64,000 nt of DNA from the NCBI GenBank assembly GCA_021199355.1, contig JAJQIF010000009.1, positions 239,792 through 303,791 on the forward strand, read 5' to 3'. This DNA comes from Oscillospiraceae bacterium (lineage in GTDB: Bacteria > Bacillota > Clostridia > Oscillospirales > Ruminococcaceae). The notes under the pieces were generated by a model, which saw only the letters and a list, made by a program, of their open reading frames with translations, did not search any database and was not told the DNA's origin. This document shows positions 33,859 to 42,626 of this stretch, one piece after another (the first letter of the stretch is position 1; each line of letters begins with the position of its first letter). Position numbers and translations under genes: made by a program.

Positions 33859-34766
33859 TGAACAGTAGCAAGCTTTTTACGCCGTCATACTTCGATAGTT
33901 TCCACTGTCTTATGGGAGCCTGCCCCGACAGTTGCTGTAAAGCCGGTTGGGAGATTCCCATAGACGATGAGACGATAGATAAGCTCAGAGCTTATCCGTC
34001 GCTCGAAATTGACAAGAATATGCGCACCGGTTCCGACGGCGATACGGTGCTTCGCGTAAATGAGAATAATGTCTGCCCGTATCTCAATCCGGACGGTCTA
34101 TGTGAAATGTACATACAGTCCGGCATGATGGGCGACGTCTGCTCAAAGCACCCGAGATTTTACGAGGAGTATTACACAGGCGGTGAGCTTGCCTTCACAG
34201 AAGCGGGTTTGTCTGTTTCCTGTCCCGAAGCCGCGAGAATTGTGCTTTCGTCGGGCAAAGCTGATTATGAAGCACTTTGCAAAGAGCAAACCGGCGACGA
34301 GCTTCTTGATTTTCTGCTCAAAGCAAGAGCAAAAGCCTTCGGATTAAAGCCTTCACAGCTAATCACATACGGCGAGCTTTTGCAAGAGGAAATCGACTTT
34401 GGCAGTCTTGAGCTTCCCGAGGAAGATATCCCCGACAGCGAGCTGACAGATATCCGAAGCCTTTGCCGGTTTATTCTCGATAATACGGAAATCCTGACAC
34501 CCGAGTGGCGGAAGCTTCTCAAAAACTGCGAACAGGGAAGTCACGAGCAGGAGAGTGAGCCGCTCTTTGACTATCTTATATTCAGGTTCTTCTTAAAAGC
34601 TGTCAACACAGAAGATATTCTGACCGAGTGCAGGCTAATTGTAGCTATATATGAGTTATGTAAATTAGGGGACAATTTTACGGAAACTGTCCGCCTTGTT
34701 TCAAAAGAGCTCGAGCACGACGATATTAACCTGGATTTGCTTCGTGATTTCTTATCGGATTCTTGA
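33855..34766 (+). CDS. FliB-family protein (lysine N-methylase-like, Cys-rich)
   Basis: 303 residues. The N-terminal Cys pattern is diagnostic: CLMGACPDSCCKAGWEI near 14-30, CPYLNPDGLCEMYIQ near 75-89, and a later CSKHPRF and SVSCPEA. FliB methylates flagellin lysines in Salmonella and is thought to need an iron-sulfur cluster. No flagellar genes are in the window, and it is coupled to an acyl-CoA ligase by a 4-bp overlap, so its target may differ. The ATG pair at 33855/33858 leaves the start uncertain by one codon. Confidence 0.78.
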   Translation: MMNSSKLFTPSYFDSFHCLMGACPDSCCKAGWEIPIDDETIDKLRAYPSLEIDKNMRTGSDGDTVLRVNENNVCPYLNPDGLCEMYIQSGMMGDVCSKHPRFYEEYYTGGELAFTEAGLSVSCPEAARIVLSSGKADYEALCKEQTGDELLDFLLKARAKAFGLKPSQLITYGELLQEEIDFGSLELPEEDIPDSELTDIRSLCRFILDNTEILTPEWRKLLKNCEQGSHEQESEPLFDYLIFRFFLKAVNTEDILTECRLIVAIYELCKLGDNFTETVRLVSKELEHDDINLDLLRDFLSDS

Positions 34767-34791
34767 CTTTTGCCGGAAATGCTCTTATAAT
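34763..34791 (+). promoter_or_regulatory. Promoter of the aldo-keto reductase gene
   Basis: TTGACT at 34763-34768 (overlapping the stop codon of the FliB-like gene), 17-bp spacer, TATAAT at 34786-34791. Confidence 0.85.
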
Positions 34792-34829
34792 TATAGGTAA
34801 GAAATGTTTGAATTATAGGGAGTGGCACA

Positions 34830-35939
34830 ATGAATAATATCAAAAAATTGGGCTTTGGGCTTATGAGATTGCCGATAATCGGCGACGACCATTCGAATAT
34901 CGACCTTGAGCAGTTCAAGGCGATGGCTGACAAGTTCCTCGAGCGCGGCTTTACATACTTCGACACCGCTTATGTCTATCACAGCGGCAAGAGCGAGGTT
35001 GCCTTCAGAGAGGCGGTTGTAAAGCGTCACCCTCGTGACAGCTTCACCATCACGACGAAGCTTCCGCTGTTCTCAAAGCCGAACGAGGACGAACGTGAGA
35101 ACATCTTCAACGAGTCTATGACCCGCCTTGGAGTTGACTATCTCGACTATTACTGGCTTCATGCAGTCAACAAGGACATCTACGAGTATATCGAGAAGAC
35201 CGATGCTTTCGGCTATATCCAGAGAAAGCGCGACGAGGGCAAAATCAGGCATATCGGCTTCTCATTCCACGACAGTCCCGAAACTCTTGAGAAGATTTTA
35301 ACCGAGCACCCGGAGGTTGAATATGTTCAGCTTCAGATCAACTATCTTGACTGGGAAGATGCTTGGGTAAGAAGCCGCCGTTGCTATGAAGTCGCGACAG
35401 CATTCGGTAAGCCCGTAATCGTAATGGAGCCCGTCAAGGGCGGAGCTCTGGCAAGACTTCCGAAGACTGCGGCGAAGATATTCGACGACTATGATGCCAC
35501 GAAGTCCTATGCTTCTTGGGCTGTCCGTTACTGTGCTTCTTTGCCGAATGTAATGATGGTTTTGAGCGGAATGAGCGATATGCAGCAGGTAGAGGACAAC
35601 ACCTCTTACATGCAGAACTTTGAACCTCTTACCGATAAGGACTATGAAGTCATTTCGAAGGTCAGCGAGAACCTCAAGTTTGCAATTCCTTGCACCGCCT
35701 GCCGCTACTGCACCGACGGTTGCCCGATGAACATCCCGATTCCGGATTTGTTCGCACATTACAACGAGTATAAGCGCGATATCCGCAAGCTCGGCGAGAT
35801 AAAGGATAAGTATGCCGAGACGGTCAAGAACACCGGCAAGGCGAGCGACTGCATCTCCTGTCGTCAGTGCACCGAGCACTGCCCTCAGAATCTCGACATT
35901 CCGACACTTCTGAGCGAGTGTGTATCGGAGCTCGAATAA
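34830..35939 (+). CDS. Aldo/keto reductase with two C-terminal [4Fe-4S] clusters
   Basis: 369 residues. An aldo-keto reductase barrel (about 1-280) carries GFGLMRLP, FDTAYVYHSGKSE with the catalytic Asp and Tyr, and YWLHAVN at the His position. A ferredoxin-like tail follows with CTACRYCTDGCP near 288 and CISCRQCTEHCP near 343: eight Cys for two [4Fe-4S] clusters. Such fusions are common in anaerobic clostridia and probably couple carbonyl reduction to ferredoxin; the substrate is unknown. Own promoter and terminator; RBS GGGAG. Confidence 0.93.
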   Translation: MNNIKKLGFGLMRLPIIGDDHSNIDLEQFKAMADKFLERGFTYFDTAYVYHSGKSEVAFREAVVKRHPRDSFTITTKLPLFSKPNEDERENIFNESMTRLGVDYLDYYWLHAVNKDIYEYIEKTDAFGYIQRKRDEGKIRHIGFSFHDSPETLEKILTEHPEVEYVQLQINYLDWEDAWVRSRRCYEVATAFGKPVIVMEPVKGGALARLPKTAAKIFDDYDATKSYASWAVRYCASLPNVMMVLSGMSDMQQVEDNTSYMQNFEPLTDKDYEVISKVSENLKFAIPCTACRYCTDGCPMNIPIPDLFAHYNEYKRDIRKLGEIKDKYAETVKNTGKASDCISCRQCTEHCPQNLDIPTLLSECVSELE

Positions 35940-35947
35940 AATAACAT

Positions 35948-35983
35948 AAACTCTCTTTCTTTTCCAAAGTAAAGAGAGTTTTC
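35948..35983 (+). terminator. Terminator of the aldo-keto reductase gene
   Basis: AACTCTCTTT/AAAGAGAGTT stem then TTCT. Confidence 0.75.
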
Positions 35984-36032
35984 TCTATACGATTTTGAAG
36001 CGGATAATATTTTATCCTTTCGTAAATTCCTA

Positions 36033-36061
36033 TTGAAATGACCGCCCGAATACTGTAGAAT
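36033..36061 (+). promoter_or_regulatory. Promoter of the GH95 operon
   Basis: TTGAAA at 36033-36038, 17-bp spacer, TAGAAT at 36056-36061. Confidence 0.75.
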
Positions 36062-36086
36062 GGATTCATAGAAGGGAGTGTTCTTT

Positions 36087-38375
36087 ATGACACACGAATA
36101 TGAAAAAAAGCAAATCTGGCTCGACCATCCTGCACCGACAAAAGACGAAAAGGATTATAACGGTGAAGGCTGGAACCAAGCATACCCCATCGGCAACAGT
36201 CGCATCGGCGGAATGATTTACGGCGACCCGACTGACGACATTATTCAGCTCAACGAGGAGACCATCTGGAACCGCAAGGGCGTCAAAGAACGCTATAACC
36301 CCAAATCTGTCGGTTCCTACAAGAAAATCCGTGAGCTCCTCCTTGAGGGCAAAATCGGTGAGGCGACCGGGCTTGAAATCTCGGATATGTACCCTCATCC
36401 TCAAGACGAAAGCCACTATGATACCGCAGGCTTCCTGATGATAGGCTTCAACCACGACGGTTATTCCGACTACAAGAGAGTTCTGGATATTGCTAATGCC
36501 GTTTGCACCGTAACTTTCAGCTCGGAAAATCACTCTTTCGAGCGCGAATATTTCGTCAGTGCACCCGATAACGTCCTTTGTATGCACGAATCGTCACCTG
36601 ATGGCGGAAAGATTTCAATGAAGATTGATTTTTCCTGCCTTACAGCCGGTGATTTTGTGGAGTCTTCTCTTGACGAAAACGGTGTTTATCTCCACTACAG
36701 GGAGCGGGACGAAGGTTGCGACTACATCATCGCAATCACATGCGAAAACATCGGCGGAATGTCGAAGCTCACCGAAACCGAGCTTAATGTTTACGATGCC
36801 GACGAAGTCACTATGTATCTGACGATAAGAACCGACTTCCACGGCGAAGATCTCCATGCTTGGTGCTCGTCTGTTCTTGAGAATGCTGTAAGCCTCGGCT
36901 ATCAGGCTGTAAAAGCCCGCCATATCGAAGACTATAAGACCTATTTCGACAGGGTGAAGCTTTCCATTGACGACGACGTGAACCGTGACGGCATGCCGAC
37001 CGACCAGAGAATACACGAAACATATAGCAGACCCGATAATAATCTCTGTGAGCTTTATTTCGATTTCGGACGGTATCTGATGATTTCCTGCTCACGACAG
37101 GGGACCAAGCCCACTAATCTTCAGGGCATCTGGAATAAAGACTTTTACCCCGCATGGGGCTCAAGATACACGATTAACATCAACACCGAGATGAACTACT
37201 GGTGCGCCGAGCCCTGCAATCTCTCCGATTGCCACATGGCGCTCCTGGAGCACCTGAAAGTAATGCTTCCGAACGGCGAGAAGGTCGCCCGTGATATGTA
37301 CGGCATCGAGGGGTTTGTTGCTCACCACAACACCGACCTGTTCGGCGACTGTGCCCCTCAGGACAACTGGATTTCCGCAACCATCTGGGCGAGTGGTGCC
37401 GCATGGCTCTGCACCCACATCTGGACGCACTACGAGTTTACCCTTGATAAAGATTTTCTCCGTGAATATCTCCCAATTATGAAGCGCGCTTGCGTCTTCA
37501 TGAAGAATTATCTCTTTGAGCACGAAGGCAAGCTTATGACCGGTCCGTCGCTTTCTCCCGAGAACACATATATCCATTCTTCCGGCGAGCAGGGACAGAT
37601 TTGCGTCGGTCCCACAATGGACACAATGATTGTAAGAGACCTCTTCACTGACTGCATCAAGGCTTCCGAAATTCTTGACGACGAGGACGACCTCACAGAT
37701 GCGCTCCGTGAACTCCTCCCGAAGCTTCCCGAAAACAGGATAGGCAAGCACGGACAGATAATGGAGTGGACAGAGGACTATGACGAGACAGAAATAGGAC
37801 ACCGCCACATCTCCCAGCTCTACGGTCTTTATCCTTCATCTCAGCTTACTTACGAGAAGACTCCCGAGCTCATGAAAGCGGCACAGGCGACCATCGAAAG
37901 GCGCCTCAGTCACGGCGGAGGAGGTACAGGTTGGAGCAGAGCGTGGATTGTCAACATGTGGGCGAGGCTCTGGAACGGCAACGAAGCGGGAAAGCACTTG
38001 AACTATCTTCTCGCTTGCTCGACATATCCCAACTTCTTCGATATGCACGCACCGTTCCAGATTGACGGCAATTTTGGCGGAACCGCCGGAATCGCTGAGA
38101 TGCTTCTGCAGTCTCAGGAAGGCATAATCAGGCTTCTGCCTTCAATACCCGATCACTGGAAGAGCGGCTCGGTTAGCGGCTTAAAGGCGAGGGGAGATGT
38201 AACCGTCAATATGACTTGGCGCGATGGCAAGGTTTACGAAGCCGAGCTCGTTGTCGATCAGGGCGGAAAAGTCACGCTTCTTGTCCCCGAAGGCTTCGGA
38301 GAAGGCACTGCAACATTCGAGCAGAAATCACCGTATAAAATTGTTCTTCGGAACGGAAAAATGGAACTTATATAA
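36087..38375 (+). CDS. GH95 glycosidase, probable alpha-L-fucosidase or alpha-L-galactosidase
   Basis: 762 residues, no signal peptide. The N-terminal beta domain shows WNQAYPIGNSRIGGMIYG and IIQLNEETIW. The helical-barrel catalytic domain has NINTEMNYW (Asn pair that activates water), GPSLSPEN with the probable general-acid Glu, and FQIDGNFGGTAGIAEML near the end, all GH95 hallmarks. These enzymes remove alpha-1,2-fucose or L-galactose from host glycans or plant xyloglucan. The start is the ATG at 36087, 8 bases after GAAGGGAG; an upstream GTG lies within that site. First gene of a four-gene run. Confidence 0.92.
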   Translation: MTHEYEKKQIWLDHPAPTKDEKDYNGEGWNQAYPIGNSRIGGMIYGDPTDDIIQLNEETIWNRKGVKERYNPKSVGSYKKIRELLLEGKIGEATGLEISDMYPHPQDESHYDTAGFLMIGFNHDGYSDYKRVLDIANAVCTVTFSSENHSFEREYFVSAPDNVLCMHESSPDGGKISMKIDFSCLTAGDFVESSLDENGVYLHYRERDEGCDYIIAITCENIGGMSKLTETELNVYDADEVTMYLTIRTDFHGEDLHAWCSSVLENAVSLGYQAVKARHIEDYKTYFDRVKLSIDDDVNRDGMPTDQRIHETYSRPDNNLCELYFDFGRYLMISCSRQGTKPTNLQGIWNKDFYPAWGSRYTININTEMNYWCAEPCNLSDCHMALLEHLKVMLPNGEKVARDMYGIEGFVAHHNTDLFGDCAPQDNWISATIWASGAAWLCTHIWTHYEFTLDKDFLREYLPIMKRACVFMKNYLFEHEGKLMTGPSLSPENTYIHSSGEQGQICVGPTMDTMIVRDLFTDCIKASEILDDEDDLTDALRELLPKLPENRIGKHGQIMEWTEDYDETEIGHRHISQLYGLYPSSQLTYEKTPELMKAAQATIERRLSHGGGGTGWSRAWIVNMWARLWNGNEAGKHLNYLLACSTYPNFFDMHAPFQIDGNFGGTAGIAEMLLQSQEGIIRLLPSIPDHWKSGSVSGLKARGDVTVNMTWRDGKVYEAELVVDQGGKVTLLVPEGFGEGTATFEQKSPYKIVLRNGKMELI

Positions 38376-38401
38376 ATCTTCTAAGAAAAAGGTGCTTTAT
38401 T

Positions 38402-39916
38402 ATGACGACAACTAAGGACTACTCAAAGCTTCGCAACGAAAGCGACATAAGAGGAATAGCGATTGCGGGCGTACCCGGTCAGGACGTAAACCTGACCGAG
38501 GGCGCTTGCCGTGATATAGCAAGAGGCTTCGCCCTCTGGCTTGTCAGGAGAACTCAGAAAACAAATCTTCGTGTGGCGGTCGGCAGAGACTCCCGCCTTT
38601 CGGGAGAAAAGCTCCTCGGTTGGATGGCGGATGAACTCGCAAAAGAGGGAATCGAAGTCACCGACATGGGTCTTGCCAGCACTCCCGCAATGTTCATGAC
38701 CACAAAGACCGATGGCTATATGTTCGACGGTGCTGTAATGGTCACGGCAAGCCATCTTCCGTATAACCGCAACGGCTACAAGTTCTTCACCCCCAACGGC
38801 GGTGTTGAAGCAAGCGACATAAAAGAAATGATTGAACTTGCCGAGACAGATCTTCACACCGGCATCAAGCCGTCTGAGGTGAAGAAAGACGAGTTTATGG
38901 ATGTCTACTCCAAGCGTCTTGCCGACATGATAAGAAATAGTTGTGGCAGTGAAACGCCTCTTACCGGTTTAAAGATAGTTGTGGACGCCGGAAACGGCGC
39001 AGGCGGCTTCTACGCCGAAAAGGTCCTTAAGCCTCTCGGAGCTGACACCACCGGCTCAAGATATCTCGACCCCGACGGAAGCTTCCCGAATCATATCCCG
39101 AATCCCGAAAACAAAGAGGCGATGGCGTCAATTACGGAAGCAGTGAAAGAATCCAAGGCAGATCTCGGCATCATCTTCGACACCGACGTCGATAGAGCGG
39201 GAGCGGTCCTTTCCGACGGAAGCGAGCTCAACCGCAACCGCCTTATCGCAATGCTTTCGGCAATGCTCTTAAGAGACCATCCGCACACCACAATCGTCAC
39301 CGACAGCGTAACCTCTTCGGGACTTGGTGATTTCATCCGCTCCAAGGGCGGCGTTCACCACAGATTCAGAAGGGGATATCGCAACGTCATCAACGAGTCA
39401 ATTCGCCTCAACAAAGAGGGCATCGACAGTCAGCTCGCAATCGAGACCTCCGGTCACGGTGCGTTCAAGGATAATTACTTCCTCGACGACGGCGCATATA
39501 TAGTCACAAGACTCATAATCGAGCTTTCAAGAGGAGTAAAAGAGGGTTATACTCTTCATTCCCTCATCGACGGTCTCCGTGAGCCAGCCGAGAGTATGGA
39601 ATTCAGAATGAATATCGACCTCGAGGACTTCAAGCCTTATGGCAACGATATTATTTCGGATCTGAAGGAGTACTCAAAGTCTCAGCCCGGTTGGACGCCT
39701 GCCGACAGCAACTATGAGGGCATCAGAATCAATCTTGACAAAGACCACGGTGACGGTTGGTTCCTTCTCCGCATGTCCCTTCATGAGCCTTTGATGCCTC
39801 TTAATATCGAGTCTGACAGTGAGGGTGGAGTCAAGACTATCGCAAACGAGCTCTGCGGATTCCTCACAAAGTATGAGAAGTTAGACACTTCAAAGCTTAC
39901 AGATTACGCTAACTAA
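38402..39916 (+). CDS. Phosphomannomutase/phosphoglucomutase family enzyme
   Basis: 504 residues of the alpha-D-phosphohexomutase superfamily, cytoplasmic. Phosphoserine loop VTASHLPYNRNGYKFF near 117 (usual form TASHNP; Leu replaces Asn), metal loop DTDVDRAG near 260, sugar-binding loop ETSGHGAFKDN near 346, and a C-terminal phosphate-binding domain near 430-490 (RMSLHEP). It interconverts hexose 1- and 6-phosphates. Lying between two glycosidases, it probably channels released mannose or glucose into metabolism. RBS AAGGTG. Confidence 0.9.
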   Translation: MTTTKDYSKLRNESDIRGIAIAGVPGQDVNLTEGACRDIARGFALWLVRRTQKTNLRVAVGRDSRLSGEKLLGWMADELAKEGIEVTDMGLASTPAMFMTTKTDGYMFDGAVMVTASHLPYNRNGYKFFTPNGGVEASDIKEMIELAETDLHTGIKPSEVKKDEFMDVYSKRLADMIRNSCGSETPLTGLKIVVDAGNGAGGFYAEKVLKPLGADTTGSRYLDPDGSFPNHIPNPENKEAMASITEAVKESKADLGIIFDTDVDRAGAVLSDGSELNRNRLIAMLSAMLLRDHPHTTIVTDSVTSSGLGDFIRSKGGVHHRFRRGYRNVINESIRLNKEGIDSQLAIETSGHGAFKDNYFLDDGAYIVTRLIIELSRGVKEGYTLHSLIDGLREPAESMEFRMNIDLEDFKPYGNDIISDLKEYSKSQPGWTPADSNYEGIRINLDKDHGDGWFLLRMSLHEPLMPLNIESDSEGGVKTIANELCGFLTKYEKLDTSKLTDYAN

Positions 39917-39927
39917 CAGGAGACAAT

Positions 39928-40827
39928 ATGAAATCCTATTCACTTGTAAACAAGAACGCGACGGTTGAGACAAAAAAGCTCTTTCAGTATCTTTGCGATT
40001 GCTATGACAAGCACTTGATGCTTTCCGGTCAGCAGGAATTTCCCCATAGAAGAACAACCGAGTGGGAGGTAAATTACGTCTATGAGAAGACGGGAAAATA
40101 TCCCGCAATCAGAGGACTTGATTTCATGCACGCCGATTTCAGAGGCGTCATCAACCGTGCAATCGACTGGCATATGCGTGGCGGAATCGTCACTGTCTGC
40201 TGGCACACTGGTGTCAATGGCGGTGCCTATCCCGACAGTCAGGCAGATAACCCCGATTTCGACAAGCTTCTCACATACGGCACTCCCGAAAACGAACTCA
40301 TGCTCAAAAACTGGGATTTGGGAGCCGAATCACTAAAGATTCTTCAGTCCGAGCATGTTCCAGTAATCTGGCGCCCCTTCCATGAGTTCGACGGTCAGTG
40401 GTTCTGGTGGGGCAAGGGCGGTCCCGAGCCGTTCATCAGGCTGTGGAGAATGATGTATGACAGATATACAAACTATCACGGACTTAATAATCTTATCTGG
40501 GTCTTAGGCTATTCGGGAGAAGTAAAGCCCGGTTGGTATCCGGGAGACGAATACTGCGACATCGTTGGCTCGGACACCTATGACGGAACCACCAACAAAT
40601 TCGGTTGGGACAGACTTCTTAAAGTCTGCGACAAGCCGCTCTGCTATCATGAAATCGGCAATCTTCCGCATTTCGACGATTTCAGAAGAGATAACACAAA
40701 CTGGCTCTGGTTCATGAACTGGCACACAAGGTATCTCATGGACAATGATTCTGATATTCTGAATGAAATTTATAATAATTCCGATGTTATAACACTTGAC
40801 AAGATTCCGAAAGAGCTATATAATTAA
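39928..40827 (+). CDS. GH26 family beta-mannanase-like enzyme
   Basis: 299 residues, a bare catalytic barrel with no signal peptide. GH26 motifs: KHLMLSGQQEF near the start, acid/base Glu153 in WRPFHEFDGQWFWWG, and nucleophile Glu242 in CYHEIGNLP. GH26 enzymes cut beta-1,4-mannan, some beta-1,3-xylan or mixed glucan. A secreted mannanase would be usual; this one looks intracellular and may act on imported oligosaccharides. RBS CAGGAG, 11 bp after the mutase stop. Confidence 0.9.
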   Translation: MKSYSLVNKNATVETKKLFQYLCDCYDKHLMLSGQQEFPHRRTTEWEVNYVYEKTGKYPAIRGLDFMHADFRGVINRAIDWHMRGGIVTVCWHTGVNGGAYPDSQADNPDFDKLLTYGTPENELMLKNWDLGAESLKILQSEHVPVIWRPFHEFDGQWFWWGKGGPEPFIRLWRMMYDRYTNYHGLNNLIWVLGYSGEVKPGWYPGDEYCDIVGSDTYDGTTNKFGWDRLLKVCDKPLCYHEIGNLPHFDDFRRDNTNWLWFMNWHTRYLMDNDSDILNEIYNNSDVITLDKIPKELYN

Positions 40828-40841
40828 AGTAATCTCTGAAA

Positions 40842-40871
40842 TTGCAATCAAGCAGAATTACGGGATTATAC
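40842..40871 (+). promoter_or_regulatory. Weak promoter candidate before the aquaporin gene
   Basis: TTGCAA at 40842-40847 and TTATAC at 40866-40871, spacer 18. It could give independent expression. Confidence 0.35.
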
Positions 40872-40894
40872 TTTAATTAGGAGGTACTTATCAA

Positions 40895-41593
40895 ATGAAG
40901 AAGTATATTGCCGAATTTATCGGCACATGCGTATTGGTGGTCTTCGGATGCGGAACCGCTATGCTCGTCGGCTGTGACAGCGTTTCGGGCTGTGGATATA
41001 TCCTCACCGCTCTTGCGTTCGGACTTGCAATCGTTGCAATGGCTTACAGCATCGGAAATGTTTCCGGCTGTCATGTAAACCCTGCCGTTTCGCTTTCGAT
41101 GTTAGTCACCGGAAAGATGACCGTCAAGGATTTCGTCGGCTATGTCATCGCTCAGGTTCTCGGAGCAACATTCGGCTCTGCAATCCTTGCTCTTATCTGG
41201 AACCTCGGTGATGTTGTTGATGCAACCGGCGGCTATGGCTCCAACGGCACATCGGGCGTCGGTGGAAGTGCTATTGCGGCACTCCTGGTCGAAATCGTCC
41301 TTGCATTCGTATTCGTCCTTGCCATCCACGGCGTAACAAGCAAGACCGAGAACAACGCCGTTTCCGGAATCGTTATCGGCTTGACCCTCACATTCGTCCA
41401 CATCCTTGGCATCGGCTTGACCGGTACCTCCGTAAACCCTGCAAGAAGCTTCGGTCCCGCCCTCATCGCCGCAATCTCCGGCAACACCACTCCTATCTCG
41501 GAGCTCTGGATCTTCATCGTAGGTCCTCTCGTAGGCGGAGCGTTGGCAGGCGTCTGCTACAAGGCTTTGGCTTCTTCTAAGGAATCAAAGTAA
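40895..41593 (+). CDS. Aquaporin (MIP family, AqpZ-like)
   Basis: 232 residues, six membrane helices and two half-helices. The NPA motifs are VNPAVSLS near 52 and VNPARSFGPAL near 184, with the selectivity-filter Arg following the second NPA. The length and VGYVIAQVLGATFG segment are closer to AqpZ than to longer glycerol facilitators, but glycerol transport is not excluded. RBS AGGAGG. Last gene before a strong terminator. Confidence 0.93.
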   Translation: MKKYIAEFIGTCVLVVFGCGTAMLVGCDSVSGCGYILTALAFGLAIVAMAYSIGNVSGCHVNPAVSLSMLVTGKMTVKDFVGYVIAQVLGATFGSAILALIWNLGDVVDATGGYGSNGTSGVGGSAIAALLVEIVLAFVFVLAIHGVTSKTENNAVSGIVIGLTLTFVHILGIGLTGTSVNPARSFGPALIAAISGNTTPISELWIFIVGPLVGGALAGVCYKALASSKESK

Positions 41594-41609
41594 AATCTCA
41601 TAGAGATAT

Positions 41610-41641
41610 AAAAATCCCCCGAATTTTCGGGGGATTTTTTT
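41610..41641. terminator. Terminator after the aquaporin gene
   Basis: AAAATCCCCCGAA/TTCGGGGGATTTTTTT; very strong, and A-rich on the left so it may also stop the minus-strand gene. Confidence 0.92.
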
Positions 41642-41662
41642 GAGAGAATCAATTTTTAAGAA

Positions 41663-42421
41663 TCAGACGGTAGAGCCGTAGTCGGTGACGATAGCCTGTC
41701 CCGTAATGGGCTTAGCCTCATCGCTTGCAAGGAAGAGAATAACGTTTGCAACGTCTCTCGGAGTGCAAGGAGTGGCTCTGATATTTGTGTGCTTGCTCAT
41801 CTGGGTAATCATGTCGATGTCCATGTTGCTCTGATTCATTCCGGCAACCATAGGAGTGAGAATAGTTCCTGGGCAAACAGCATTGCATCTGATGTGAGCG
41901 TCAGCAAATCTCATTGCTGTGTGCTTGGTGATGCCGATAATAGCCGCCTTGGAAGCAACATATACTGCTCCGCCACATCCGAATGCACCAGCAATAGATG
42001 CAACATTTACGATAGAAGCCCATTCACCCATGACGTTGGTTGCGGCTCTGATGCAGTTCATAGTGCCTTTCTCGTTGATTGAGGTGACGAAGTCGTAATC
42101 CTCATCTGTAAATCTGTCAATAGGCTTGAGACCTTCCTCGAGAACTCCTGCGTTGTTGACTAAGATGTCGAGCTTGCCGAACTTCTCAACAGCAGTATTG
42201 ATGAGTTCTTTGCAAGACTCGTTGTCGGAAATGTCGGTCTTTACTACCTCCACAGTTCCTCCGGCGTTTTTGATTTCCTCTGCGACTGCATTGAGCGGTT
42301 CGAGTCTGCGGGCACTGATAACGACTGTTGCACCCTCAGATGCAAAGAGCTTTGCGGTCTCAGCACCTACTCCGGAGTTAGCGCCTGTGATAACGGCTAC
42401 CTTTCCTTCAAGACGATTCAT
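41663..42421 (-). CDS. Short-chain dehydrogenase/reductase
   Basis: 252 residues, NAD(P)-dependent oxidoreductase of the classical SDR family. Cofactor motif TGANSGVGAE near 13, LVNNAG near 87, catalytic Ser in NVASIAG and YVASK with the catalytic Tyr and Lys, then CPGTILTPM. The C-terminal NVILFLASDEAKPITGQAI is also typical. The residue after the first cofactor strand (SARR) suggests NADP. Substrate unknown. Start at 42421 behind GAAAGG; an earlier ATG lies in the promoter. Confidence 0.92.
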   Translation of the reverse strand: MNRLEGKVAVITGANSGVGAETAKLFASEGATVVISARRLEPLNAVAEEIKNAGGTVEVVKTDISDNESCKELINTAVEKFGKLDILVNNAGVLEEGLKPIDRFTDEDYDFVTSINEKGTMNCIRAATNVMGEWASIVNVASIAGAFGCGGAVYVASKAAIIGITKHTAMRFADAHIRCNAVCPGTILTPMVAGMNQSNMDIDMITQMSKHTNIRATPCTPRDVANVILFLASDEAKPITGQAIVTDYGSTV

Positions 42422-42471
42422 GCTATCAAATCCTTTCAAGTTGTATTTTTTGCAACTGTTTTGCAGAAAGC

Positions 42472-42500
42472 ATTGTACCATACAAAAAGCTGTCGGTCAA
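42472..42500 (-). promoter_or_regulatory. Promoter of the SDR gene
   Basis: Minus strand: TTGACC (42500-42495), 17-bp spacer, TACAAT (42477-42472). An inverted repeat (AGTTG/CAACT, 42438-42457) in the short leader could be an operator. Confidence 0.75.
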
Positions 42501-42626
42501 TACTTTATTTTGGAAAATCGCAGATTTCAATTTATCTTGTATGTTTCACATAGTTTTTAGGTTCATTTAAGCTTTGAGGGTTATCATATTCACAGTGAAG
42601 CTTAATAAGAAAGGAAATCCTGTATT

